The notes below the pieces were generated by a model. It was not told the DNA's origin, did no database searches, and worked only from the letters and a program-made list of their open reading frames with translations. Position numbers and translations under genes: made by a program. Shown piece after piece: positions 47,504 to 54,941 of a DNA stretch of 64,000 nucleotides (within the stretch, counting starts at the first letter, position 1; the number at the start of each line of letters is the position of its first letter). Origin of the DNA: Dyella sp. C9 (GTDB lineage Bacteria; Pseudomonadota; Gammaproteobacteria; Xanthomonadales; Rhodanobacteraceae); the NCBI RefSeq assembly GCF_003332825.1, contig NZ_QIRF01000009.1:89772-153771 (forward strand). The letters run 5' to 3'.

Positions 47504-48448
47504 ATGAGCAAGATCCTCGTCATCGCCGAACACCTGGACGGCAAGCTGAACCCCTCCACCGCACGCGCTGTGAGCGCGGCCGTGGCCATCAAGCCCCAAG
47601 CCATCGACGTACTGGTGCTGGCCGACAACGTCGACGCCATCGCCGCCGACGCCGCCAGGATCGAAGGCGTCAGCCGCGTACTGACCCTTGCCCGCGCCGA
47701 GAACGCGCACCCGCTGGCCGCCGTGCTGGCCCCGCAGATCGCCAAGGCCGCCGCCGGCTACAGCCACGTGTTCGCGCCGTCGACCACCTTCGGCAAGGAC
47801 GTGCTCCCGCGGGTCGCCGCCCTGCTGGGCGTGGCGCAGGTCAGCGACGTGATGAGCGTGGAAGGTGCCCACACCTTCAAGCGCCCGATCTACGCCGGCA
47901 ACGCCATCATCACCGTTGAAGCCGACCCGAATACCACCGTGGTGGCTACCATCCGCACGGCTTCGTGGCCGGCGGCCTCGAACGGCGCCGGCGGCGCGCC
48001 GGTCGAAGCCATCAGCGTGGACGCCGCCCTGCCCTCGCACACGCGCTTCGTCGAGCTGCAGTCGGGCAAGAGCGACCGTCCGGACCTGCAGAGCGCCAGC
48101 AAGGTGGTCTCCGGTGGCCGTGGCGTGGGCTCGAAGGAAAACTTCGAGATCATCTACAAGTTCGCCGACAAGATCGGTGCTGCCGTCGGCGCCTCGCGTG
48201 CCGCGGTCGACGCCGGCTACGTGCCGAGCGACCTGCAGGTGGGCCAGACTGGCAAGATCATCGCGCCCGAGCTGTACATGGCGATCGGCATCTCCGGTGC
48301 CATCCAGCACCTCACCGGCATCAAGGACGCCGGCACCATCGTCGCCATCAACAAGGACGGCGAGGCGCCCATCTTCGAGATCGCCGATATCGGCCTGGTG
48401 GGTGATCTGTTCAAGATCATCCCGGAACTCGAGCAGGCCCTAGGTTAA
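47504..48448 (+). CDS. etfA: Electron transfer flavoprotein alpha subunit
   Basis: 314 residues (typical). N-terminal domain [21 protein letters not shown]-terminal FAD-binding domain with [34 protein letters not shown] and [20 protein letters not shown] (all hallmark EtfA motifs). ATG 47504 with GAGGGAAC upstream. In Xanthomonas the etfA gene marks one border of the LPS locus, and here too the glycan cluster starts right after it. Confidence 0.96.
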   Translation: MSKILVIAEHLDGKLNPSTARAVSAAVAIKPQAIDVLVLADNVDAIAADAARIEGVSRVLTLARAENAHPLAAVLAPQIAKAAAGYSHVFAPSTTFGKDVLPRVAALLGVAQVSDVMSVEGAHTFKRPIYAGNAIITVEADPNTTVVATIRTASWPAASNGAGGAPVEAISVDAALPSHTRFVELQSGKSDRPDLQSASKVVSGGRGVGSKENFEIIYKFADKIGAAVGASRAAVDAGYVPSDLQVGQTGKIIAPELYMAIGISGAIQHLTGIKDAGTIVAINKDGEAPIFEIADIGLVGDLFKIIPELEQALG

Positions 48449-48469
48449 GATAGCGTTTCAAGCGGATGT

Positions 48470-48490
48470 CGGCTGGCCGCTGGCCAGCCG
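48470..48490 (+). terminator. Weak terminator after etfA
   Basis: CGGCTGGCC-GCT-GGCCAGCCG, 9-bp perfect stem 21 bases after the etfA stop. No T-run follows, so termination would be partial. Confidence 0.45.
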
Positions 48491-48571
48491 AGGATTCGTC
48501 AATAAGCACGGAATTTCTCGCGCGTTTCAAAAACGCCCGATAGGTTCTCATGCGCCCAAGCCCAGCCTGCA

Positions 48572-48611
48572 GTTACGCGTAGTAACATGCCGTTACGCAT
48601 TGGTATGCGTA
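48572..48611 (+). promoter_or_regulatory. Paired palindromes before the glycan operon
   Basis: GTTAC-GCGTA-GTAAC (48572-48586) and TACGCAT-TGGT-ATGCGTA (48594-48611) lie 53-93 bases upstream of the first gene of the polyprenyl-pentose operon. The GTTACGC string occurs in both. They look like operator sites or overlapping stem-loops in the promoter or leader. No certain -10/-35 pair was found. Confidence 0.4.
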
Positions 48612-48664
48612 GATACCGGCCCTTTGTGGCGTAGGTCCGGTGGAATCTGGCTTTTGGGGCGCTC

Positions 48665-50125
48665 ATGGATAGTCTGTCAATCAAACAAGGGGCTCCCGGC
48701 TCCGAATCGGTATGCGTGCCGCTTTGTGTGGATCTCGATGGCACGCTGATCCGATCAGACTTGCTGGTCGAATCGGCGCTGGCGCTGCTGGCGCGCAGCC
48801 CTTTAGCGCTTTTTTCCATGCTGGTGTGGTTGCTGCGTGGCAAAGCCCACCTCAAGCAGGAGATAGCCCGTCGAATCGAGCTTGACGCCCAGTACCTGCC
48901 CTATAACAACGATGTACTGGCGTGGGTGAAGGAACAGCAGCAGCAGAGGCTTGTTATCCTGTGCACTGCATCGGATCGACAACTGGCCCAGCGCGTGGCC
49001 GATCACGTCGGCGGTTTTGATGCCGTGCTGGCCAGTGACGGTGAACGCAATCTTTCCGGAACCCAGAAGGCACTCGCACTAGTAGGGCTCTATGGCGAGC
49101 GCGGCTTCGATTACGCCGGCAACGCCAAGGTCGACTTGAAGGTATGGAAATCGGCAAGGGCCGCCATCACCGTGGAGTCAGGCACCCGCCTGAGCGATGC
49201 CGCCGCCCGTACCACGCAGGTGGACCGGCGTTTCGAGTTGCCCAAGGCAGGCCCGCGTCACTGGCTCAAGGCCTTGCGCGTGCACCAGTGGATCAAGAAT
49301 GCCCTCGTGTTCCTGCCGTTGCTTGCCGCGCACCGGATGTTAGAAATGCAGTCACTGGCCGCGACCGCGCTGGCCTTTTTCTGCTTCAGCCTCTGTGCGT
49401 CCAGCGTCTATATCACCAACGACCTGCTCGACCTGACCGCCGATCGCCAGCACCATCGCAAACGCAATCGTCCGTTCGCGGCGGGACACCTTCCGCTGAT
49501 CGCCGGACCGACCGCGGCCGTTGCCTTGCTTGTTGCCGGGTTTGGCCTCGCCACCATGTTGCCGAACGAGTTCGTGCTCGTGCTCGCAGGCTATTACCTG
49601 CTCACCAGCGCGTACTCCTTCCGGTTCAAGCGCATCATGATGCTGGACGTGGTCGTCCTGGCATTGCTCTATACCAGCCGCATCGTCGCAGGTACCGCCG
49701 CCATCCAGGCCAGGCCATCCTTCTGGCTGCTCGCCTTCTCTATGTTCCTGTTCCTGAGCCTTGCCATGATCAAGCGCTATGTGGAACTGCTGACGGCACA
49801 AAAGGCCGGCAAGATCGGCGCCAGTGGCCGTGGCTACGACGTGGGCGACATATCGCTCATCCAGTCGCTCGGCGCATCGAGCGGCTACCTTTCCGTCCTC
49901 GTGCTCGCCTTGTACATCGACAGCCCCGATAGCCGGGTGCTCTACCAGCATCCGCACTACTTGTGGCTGCTCTGCCCCGTGCTTCTGTACTGGATCAGTC
50001 GCACCTGGGCCATCGCCCACCGCGGTGTCATGCACGATGACCCGGTGGTGTTCGCCGTCACCGACAGGGTCAGCCAGGCCCTCCTGCTCGCGGCGGCACT
50101 TGTCGTGATGTTCTCCATACGATGA
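48665..50125 (+). CDS. HAD phosphatase-UbiA fusion, polyprenyl-phosphate phosphoribosyltransferase-like
   Basis: 486 residues. Residues 15-185 are a HAD-like domain with VDLDGTL (D23, D25), LCTASD and a lysine in GTQKAL. Residues 200-486 are a UbiA prenyltransferase with 8-9 TM helices; the prenyl-diphosphate/Mg motif is N252-D-L-L-D-L-T-A-D260 and then RKRNRPFAAG. The UbiA half resembles mycobacterial Rv3806c, which joins PRPP to decaprenyl phosphate. The HAD half could remove the 5-phosphate from the product, a step done by a separate protein in mycobacteria (inference). Stop overlaps the next ATG (ATGA). Confidence 0.88.
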   Translation: MDSLSIKQGAPGSESVCVPLCVDLDGTLIRSDLLVESALALLARSPLALFSMLVWLLRGKAHLKQEIARRIELDAQYLPYNNDVLAWVKEQQQQRLVILCTASDRQLAQRVADHVGGFDAVLASDGERNLSGTQKALALVGLYGERGFDYAGNAKVDLKVWKSARAAITVESGTRLSDAAARTTQVDRRFELPKAGPRHWLKALRVHQWIKNALVFLPLLAAHRMLEMQSLAATALAFFCFSLCASSVYITNDLLDLTADRQHHRKRNRPFAAGHLPLIAGPTAAVALLVAGFGLATMLPNEFVLVLAGYYLLTSAYSFRFKRIMMLDVVVLALLYTSRIVAGTAAIQARPSFWLLAFSMFLFLSLAMIKRYVELLTAQKAGKIGASGRGYDVGDISLIQSLGASSGYLSVLVLALYIDSPDSRVLYQHPHYLWLLCPVLLYWISRTWAIAHRGVMHDDPVVFAVTDRVSQALLLAAALVVMFSIR

Positions 50126-51426
50126 GTGACGCCGGACAATCTTGGGGGCGCTACTCCCGGGCTCAACAGTCAGTCATCGCCATTTCCGACCGGCACTCGC
50201 TATTGCCACCCGCAAAGGGCTCGATGCTTCCCTATGGCAATGGGCGCAGCTACGGCGACAGCTGCCTCAATGACGGGGGTACTCTGCTGCATGCGCGATC
50301 ACTTGACCGGTTCATACGTTTCGATGCAAGCACCGGGCTGCTCGAGTGCGAAGCGGGGGTGCTGTTCTCCGAGATCCTCGATCTGGTCGTGCCCCAGGGA
50401 TGGTTCCTTCCGGTCACCCCCGGAACGAAGTTCGTGACGGTTGGCGGTGCGATCGCCAATGACGTGCACGGCAAGAACCATCATCGTGCTGGAACATTTG
50501 GCCGGCACGTAACCGAATTGGAACTGCTGCGCTCCGACGGTTCGCGCATGGTCTGCAGTGCTGATCTACACCCCGACTGGTTTGCGGCGACAGTGGGCGG
50601 GCTGGGCCTGACCGGGCTGATCACCCGTGCGCGGGTCCAGCTACGCAAGATCGCCGGTCCCTGGATGAGCTGCGAGGTTCACCGCTTTGAGGATCTGGCG
50701 GGCTTTTTTCGCCTGTCCGAGCAATCGGACCGCGACTACGAATACACCGTTGCCTGGGTGGATTGCGTAAGCAAGGGCAAGGGACTGGGCCGAGGCCTGT
50801 TCACGCGTGCGAATCACGCACCCGCGCACCCCGATGCGCGCCCGCCGTCACCGGGGCGCCGCCCCAATGTTCCGCTGACACCGCCCTTCTCGTTGATAAA
50901 CCCGCTCAGCCTGCGGGTCTTCAACACGCTCTACTATCATCGCCAACGCAAAGAAGTCAGTCGCGCGACCACGCACTACGAACCGCATTTCTATCCGCTG
51001 GATGGCATCGGCAGCTGGAACCGGATATACGGCCCGCACGGCTTCATGCAGTACCAGTGCGTCGTGCCACCGCGTGAAGCGCAAGCGTGCACCGAGGCGT
51101 TGCTGGATGCGATTGCCGCCAGTGGCGAGGGCTCGTTTCTTGCCGTGCTGAAGCAGTTCGGAGATGTCAGGTCTCCTGGCTTGCTCTCGTTCCCGCGGCC
51201 GGGTACGACGCTGGCCCTGGATTTCCCCAATCGCGGGCACAGCACGCTGTCCCTGCTGAACAGGCTCGATGAGATCGTGGCGGCGGCGGGCGGCGCGGTC
51301 TATCCAGCCAAGGACGCGCGCATGTCGGCGGACAGCTTCAAGCGATACTTTCCCGACTGGGAATTCTTCAGCCACTACATCGACCCGGGCTTTTCCTCCA
51401 GCTTCTGGCGTCGGGTCACGGAGTAA
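50122..51426 (+). CDS. DprE1-like FAD-dependent oxidase
   Basis: 434 residues. Similar along its length to decaprenylphosphoryl-ribose 2-oxidase DprE1: GNGRSYGDSCLNDGG, PVTPGTKFVTVGGAIANDVH, HGKNHHRAGTFGRHV, ATVGGLGLTGLI and YPAKDARMSADSF. DprE1 oxidises C2 of the lipid-linked ribose, the first half of epimerisation to arabinose. The FAD-linked His/Lys equivalents are present (His in VHGKNHH, Lys in PAKDAR). The cysteine attacked by benzothiazinones in DprE1 (C387, in NVCVDFP) is Ala365 here (TLALDFP). Encoded between the UbiA fusion and a DprE2-like SDR with no gaps. Confidence 0.88.
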   Translation: MSDAGQSWGRYSRAQQSVIAISDRHSLLPPAKGSMLPYGNGRSYGDSCLNDGGTLLHARSLDRFIRFDASTGLLECEAGVLFSEILDLVVPQGWFLPVTPGTKFVTVGGAIANDVHGKNHHRAGTFGRHVTELELLRSDGSRMVCSADLHPDWFAATVGGLGLTGLITRARVQLRKIAGPWMSCEVHRFEDLAGFFRLSEQSDRDYEYTVAWVDCVSKGKGLGRGLFTRANHAPAHPDARPPSPGRRPNVPLTPPFSLINPLSLRVFNTLYYHRQRKEVSRATTHYEPHFYPLDGIGSWNRIYGPHGFMQYQCVVPPREAQACTEALLDAIAASGEGSFLAVLKQFGDVRSPGLLSFPRPGTTLALDFPNRGHSTLSLLNRLDEIVAAAGGAVYPAKDARMSADSFKRYFPDWEFFSHYIDPGFSSSFWRRVTE

Positions 51427-51428
51427 GC

Positions 51429-52166
51429 ATGCAAAAGGTCGTCATCATAGGCGCAACGTCCGCCATCGCCGAGGCAACGGCGCGCCGGTACGCCGCGCGT
51501 GGCGCACACCTGTTCCTGATCGCCAGGAACAGTGAACGGCTCAACGACATCGCACAAGACCTGCGAGTACGCGGAGCTGCGCAGGTAGGACATGCGGTGC
51601 TGGACGTTGCCGATCTTACCGCACATGCCCGCGTCGTCGATGATCTCTGGGGTCAACTCGGCCACGTGGATGTTGCCTTGATCGCCCACGGCACGCTGCC
51701 CGACCAGTCCGCCTGCGAAGCATCCGTCGAGGTGGCGCTGCATGAGTTCACCGTCAACGGCACATCGACGATCGCGCTGCTCACTGCCCTCGCGGCGCGC
51801 TTCGAGCCACAGGGAAGCGGCACCATCGCCGTGATCTCGTCCGTAGCGGGTGACAGGGGGCGGCAAAGCAATTACCTCTACGGCGCCGCCAAGGCCGCCG
51901 TCAGCACCTTTGCAAGCGGCCTGCGCCAACGCCTGTTCAAGGTTGGGGTCAACGTACTTACCGTAAAGCCAGGCTTCGTCGACACGCCGATGACCCGCAA
52001 TTTCAAGAAGGGCGCGCTCTGGGCAAAACCCGATGCGATCGCCAAGGGCATCGTTCGCGCCACGGACCGCGGCCGCAGCGTGGTTTACCTGCCATGGTTC
52101 TGGCAACCCATCATGCTGATCATCAAGCATGTCCCTGAATTTGTCTTCAAGCGCATCAAGCTCTAA
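51429..52166 (+). CDS. DprE2-like short-chain dehydrogenase
   Basis: 245 residues of the SDR family. NAD-binding VIIGATSAIAEATARRYA at the start; catalytic Ser in ISSVAGDRG and Y-x3-K in YLYGAAKA. The C-terminal WFWQPIMLIIKHVPEFVFKR matches the membrane-associating tail of DprE2 (Rv3791), which reduces the 2-keto intermediate to lipid-linked arabinose. It starts two bases after the DprE1-like stop. With its neighbours it completes the ribose-to-arabinose conversion. Confidence 0.87.
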   Translation: MQKVVIIGATSAIAEATARRYAARGAHLFLIARNSERLNDIAQDLRVRGAAQVGHAVLDVADLTAHARVVDDLWGQLGHVDVALIAHGTLPDQSACEASVEVALHEFTVNGTSTIALLTALAARFEPQGSGTIAVISSVAGDRGRQSNYLYGAAKAAVSTFASGLRQRLFKVGVNVLTVKPGFVDTPMTRNFKKGALWAKPDAIAKGIVRATDRGRSVVYLPWFWQPIMLIIKHVPEFVFKRIKL

Positions 52167-52177
52167 CGCATATCACC

Positions 52178-53122
52178 ATGATCGACAAGAACGCGAAGCT
52201 GGTTCTGACGGGTGCCGCCGGCCTGGTCGGACAAAATCTCATCGTCGAGCTCAAGGCACAGGGATATACCAATCTCGTTGCCATCGACAAGCACAAGTAC
52301 AACCTGGGTGTCCTGCGCCAACTCCACCCGGACGTCCAGGCCATCGAGGCCGACCTGGCCGAACCGGGCGCTTGGGCCGATGCATTTGCGGGCGCTGCGT
52401 GCGTGATTCAGCTGCACGCACAGATCACCGGTAAATCCACGGGGCTCTTTACCCGCAACAACATCGACGCGACCAAGCTCGTGCTCGATGCGGCGCGCCG
52501 CCATGCCACACCCTACCTTGTACACATCAGCTCTTCGGTCGTCGTTTCCGTCGCGGACGACGACTACACGAACACCAAGAAGGCTCAGGAGAAGCTGGTG
52601 GTCGAAAGCGGGTTGACGCACTGCGTCCTTCGCCCGACCCTGATGTTTGGCTGGTTCGATCCCAAGCATCTCGGCTGGCTCTCCCGCTTCATGGCCAAGA
52701 CGCCGGTCTTTCCGATTCCCGGCAATGGCCGCTACATGCGCCAGCCGCTGTACGAGCGGGATTTCTGCCGATGCATCGTGCGCTGCGTCGATGCACAGCC
52801 AGACGGCGACATTTACGACATCGTTGGCGATACACGTATCGACTACGTAGACATCATCAAGACGATAAAAAGAGCGAAAGGATTGCGCACATTGATCGTT
52901 CACATTCCCTACGGGCTGTTCTACCTGTTGCTGAAGACCTATGCACTCTTCAGCGGCAAACCACCTTTCACGGCTGACCAGTTGAAAGCGCTCACGGCTG
53001 GAGATGACTTCAAGGGCGTGGACACCGAGAAGACCTTTGGTGTCCGGCAGACCCCTTTCGCAGACGCAGTCAAAGAGAGCTACTGCGACCCTCGCTACAG
53101 CAAGATCGTTCTCCAGCGCTGA
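52178..53122 (+). CDS. NAD-dependent epimerase/dehydratase-like protein
   Basis: 314 residues, extended SDR. Rossmann motif GAAGLVGQNLI near residue 12; HISSSVVVSV carries the Ser and YTNTKKAQEKL the Y-x3-K pair. A hydrophobic stretch (about 245-262) may touch the membrane. Its substrate is unknown. Being inside the polyprenyl-pentose operon (11-base gap upstream, 16 downstream) it may modify the lipid-linked sugar or make a second nucleotide sugar. No role for it exists in the mycobacterial pathway. Confidence 0.82.
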   Translation: MIDKNAKLVLTGAAGLVGQNLIVELKAQGYTNLVAIDKHKYNLGVLRQLHPDVQAIEADLAEPGAWADAFAGAACVIQLHAQITGKSTGLFTRNNIDATKLVLDAARRHATPYLVHISSSVVVSVADDDYTNTKKAQEKLVVESGLTHCVLRPTLMFGWFDPKHLGWLSRFMAKTPVFPIPGNGRYMRQPLYERDFCRCIVRCVDAQPDGDIYDIVGDTRIDYVDIIKTIKRAKGLRTLIVHIPYGLFYLLLKTYALFSGKPPFTADQLKALTAGDDFKGVDTEKTFGVRQTPFADAVKESYCDPRYSKIVLQR

Positions 53123-53138
53123 TTCACGGAGCCGTTAG

Positions 53139-54446
53139 ATGAGTATCAAGAAAATCGCGATCCTCGGGGCAGGCCCAATGGGCCTGATGTGCGCCATGGA
53201 ACTGCTCAAGCAGGGCCATGAGGTCGATATCTACGAACGGGACAATCGCATCGGCGGCATGTCGGCCAGCTTCGATTTCGACGGGCTGGAAATCGAACGC
53301 TATTATCATTTCGTATGCAAGACCGACTATCCGCTTTTCCAGCTTCTCGAAGACCTCAAGATCTCATCGAAGCTGAAGTGGGCGGACACCAAGATGGGGT
53401 TCTTCTACAACGGCCGCCTCTACAAGTGGGGAACGCCCGCTGCCCTGCTTTCATTCAAGGGACTGGGCCTGATTAGCAAGTTCCGCTACGGCCTGCACGC
53501 AATGTACGCCAAGAGCATCAAGGACTGGCGTCCATTCGACGGCATCCGGGCGACCGCGTGGCTGCGCAAATGGATCGGCGAGCGGGCCTACAACGTGCTG
53601 TGGAAGAGCCTGTTCGAGTTGAAGCTGTTCGAATACAGCGACGAGATCTCCGCTGCCTGGATCGGCACCCGCATCAAGCGCGTGGCGCTCTCGCGCCGCA
53701 GCCTGATGCAGGAAACCATGGGCTACCTCGAAGGCGGGTCTGCCACGCTGCTGCGTGAAATGGAGCGCTTCATCCTGGCCAAGGGCGGCCGCATACATCT
53801 CAACGCCGGCATCGACCACGTCGATATCGACAACGCAAGGGTTCGGGGAATCGTCGTCAATGGCGAGCACAAGCCCTGCGATGCCGTCATGTCCACGGCC
53901 CCCATCCAATACCTGCCCAGGCTCGCTCCCGGGCTGCCTGCCGATTTCATCGCCAGCATCGAGGCGATCAAGAACATTCCTGTCGCCTGTGTGATCCTGA
54001 AGCTCAAACAGCCAATAAGCGAGAACTTCTGGATGAACATCAATGACCCGGGCATCGAAATACCTGGTGTCATTGAGTACTCCAACCTCAATCCCTCGCC
54101 GCAGCGCATTCTCTACGCCCCGTTCTACATGCCAAAGACCCACCCCAAGTGGGCCCTCCCCAACGAGGCGCTCATTGAAGAAGTCATCGGCTCCCTTCAC
54201 AAGCTGAACCCGGCCTTCAGCGGCGATTGGGTGCTGGCCACCCACTGCCACCGCTACGAGTTCGCGCAGACCATTTGTCCAGCCGGCTTCCAGGCGATGC
54301 TGCCGCCCATGAAGACCCCCGTGCAGGGCTTGTATATGGCGGACACGTCCTACTACTACCCTGAGGATCGGTCCATATCCGAAAGCATCAACACGGCACT
54401 GATGCTGGTTTCAAGCGCACAGGGCGACCTTGCACATGCATCGTGA
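53139..54446 (+). CDS. FAD-dependent oxidoreductase, protoporphyrinogen-oxidase/UGM-like fold
   Basis: 435 residues. The N-terminal AILGAGPMGLMCAMELLKQG binds FAD, followed by YERDNRIGGMSASF. The middle resembles COG1232 amine-oxidase-like proteins, and the end SYYYPEDRSISESINTAL closes the FAD site. UDP-galactopyranose mutases share this fold and also handle furanose sugars, but the mutase arginines cannot be assigned here. It probably acts on a sugar in the glycan pathway (inference). Overlaps the GtrA start by about 11 bases. Confidence 0.8.
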   Translation: MSIKKIAILGAGPMGLMCAMELLKQGHEVDIYERDNRIGGMSASFDFDGLEIERYYHFVCKTDYPLFQLLEDLKISSKLKWADTKMGFFYNGRLYKWGTPAALLSFKGLGLISKFRYGLHAMYAKSIKDWRPFDGIRATAWLRKWIGERAYNVLWKSLFELKLFEYSDEISAAWIGTRIKRVALSRRSLMQETMGYLEGGSATLLREMERFILAKGGRIHLNAGIDHVDIDNARVRGIVVNGEHKPCDAVMSTAPIQYLPRLAPGLPADFIASIEAIKNIPVACVILKLKQPISENFWMNINDPGIEIPGVIEYSNLNPSPQRILYAPFYMPKTHPKWALPNEALIEEVIGSLHKLNPAFSGDWVLATHCHRYEFAQTICPAGFQAMLPPMKTPVQGLYMADTSYYYPEDRSISESINTALMLVSSAQGDLAHAS

Positions 54447-54867
54447 CGATGCCGATACCGCCCCGATGCACACCGGGCCGGCACACCTGCGCTTTTTCAA
54501 GTTCCTCGCCGTCGGCGGCTTTGCCGCCGCGGTGAATTTTGGATCAAGAATCCTTTTCAGCCAGCACGTCTCCTACAGCACGGCCATCGTCCTTGCCTAT
54601 CTTCTGGGCATGGCGACTGCGTTCGTACTCAACCGCCTGCTGGTCTTCAAGCGCACAAGCAACGCCCTGCTCCAGCAAATCGGCTGGTTCTCGGCCATCA
54701 ATGCGATCGCCTTGTTGCAGACATTGCTGATAAGCCTGGCTCTAGCCGATTACATCCTTCCCTGGATGGGTTGGCACTGGCAGCCCGAACTGGTGGCCCA
54801 CGCCTTTGGCGTCGCCGCCCCGGTAGTAACGAGTTACTTCGGCCACAAGCACTTTTCATTCAAATGA
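54436..54867 (+). CDS. GtrA-like small membrane protein
   Basis: 143 residues with four TM helices and the GtrA family pattern: FFKFLAVGGFAAAVNFGSR, LAYLLGMATAFVLNRLLVF and the final SYFGHKHFSF. GtrA proteins move or help to move polyprenyl-phosphate sugars across the membrane; the mycobacterial homologue Rv3789 is encoded beside the arabinose genes. ATG 54436 is used; an in-frame TTG lies two codons earlier. It should present the pentose lipid to the periplasmic transferases encoded next. Confidence 0.9.
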   Translation: MHRDDADTAPMHTGPAHLRFFKFLAVGGFAAAVNFGSRILFSQHVSYSTAIVLAYLLGMATAFVLNRLLVFKRTSNALLQQIGWFSAINAIALLQTLLISLALADYILPWMGWHWQPELVAHAFGVAAPVVTSYFGHKHFSFK

Positions 54868-54941
54868 CGTCGGCCCGGAACGGGCACTCAACCGCTCAAC
54901 GGGTGGATTGAATCACGGCGATCCAAAGCAACGGAAAAGCG

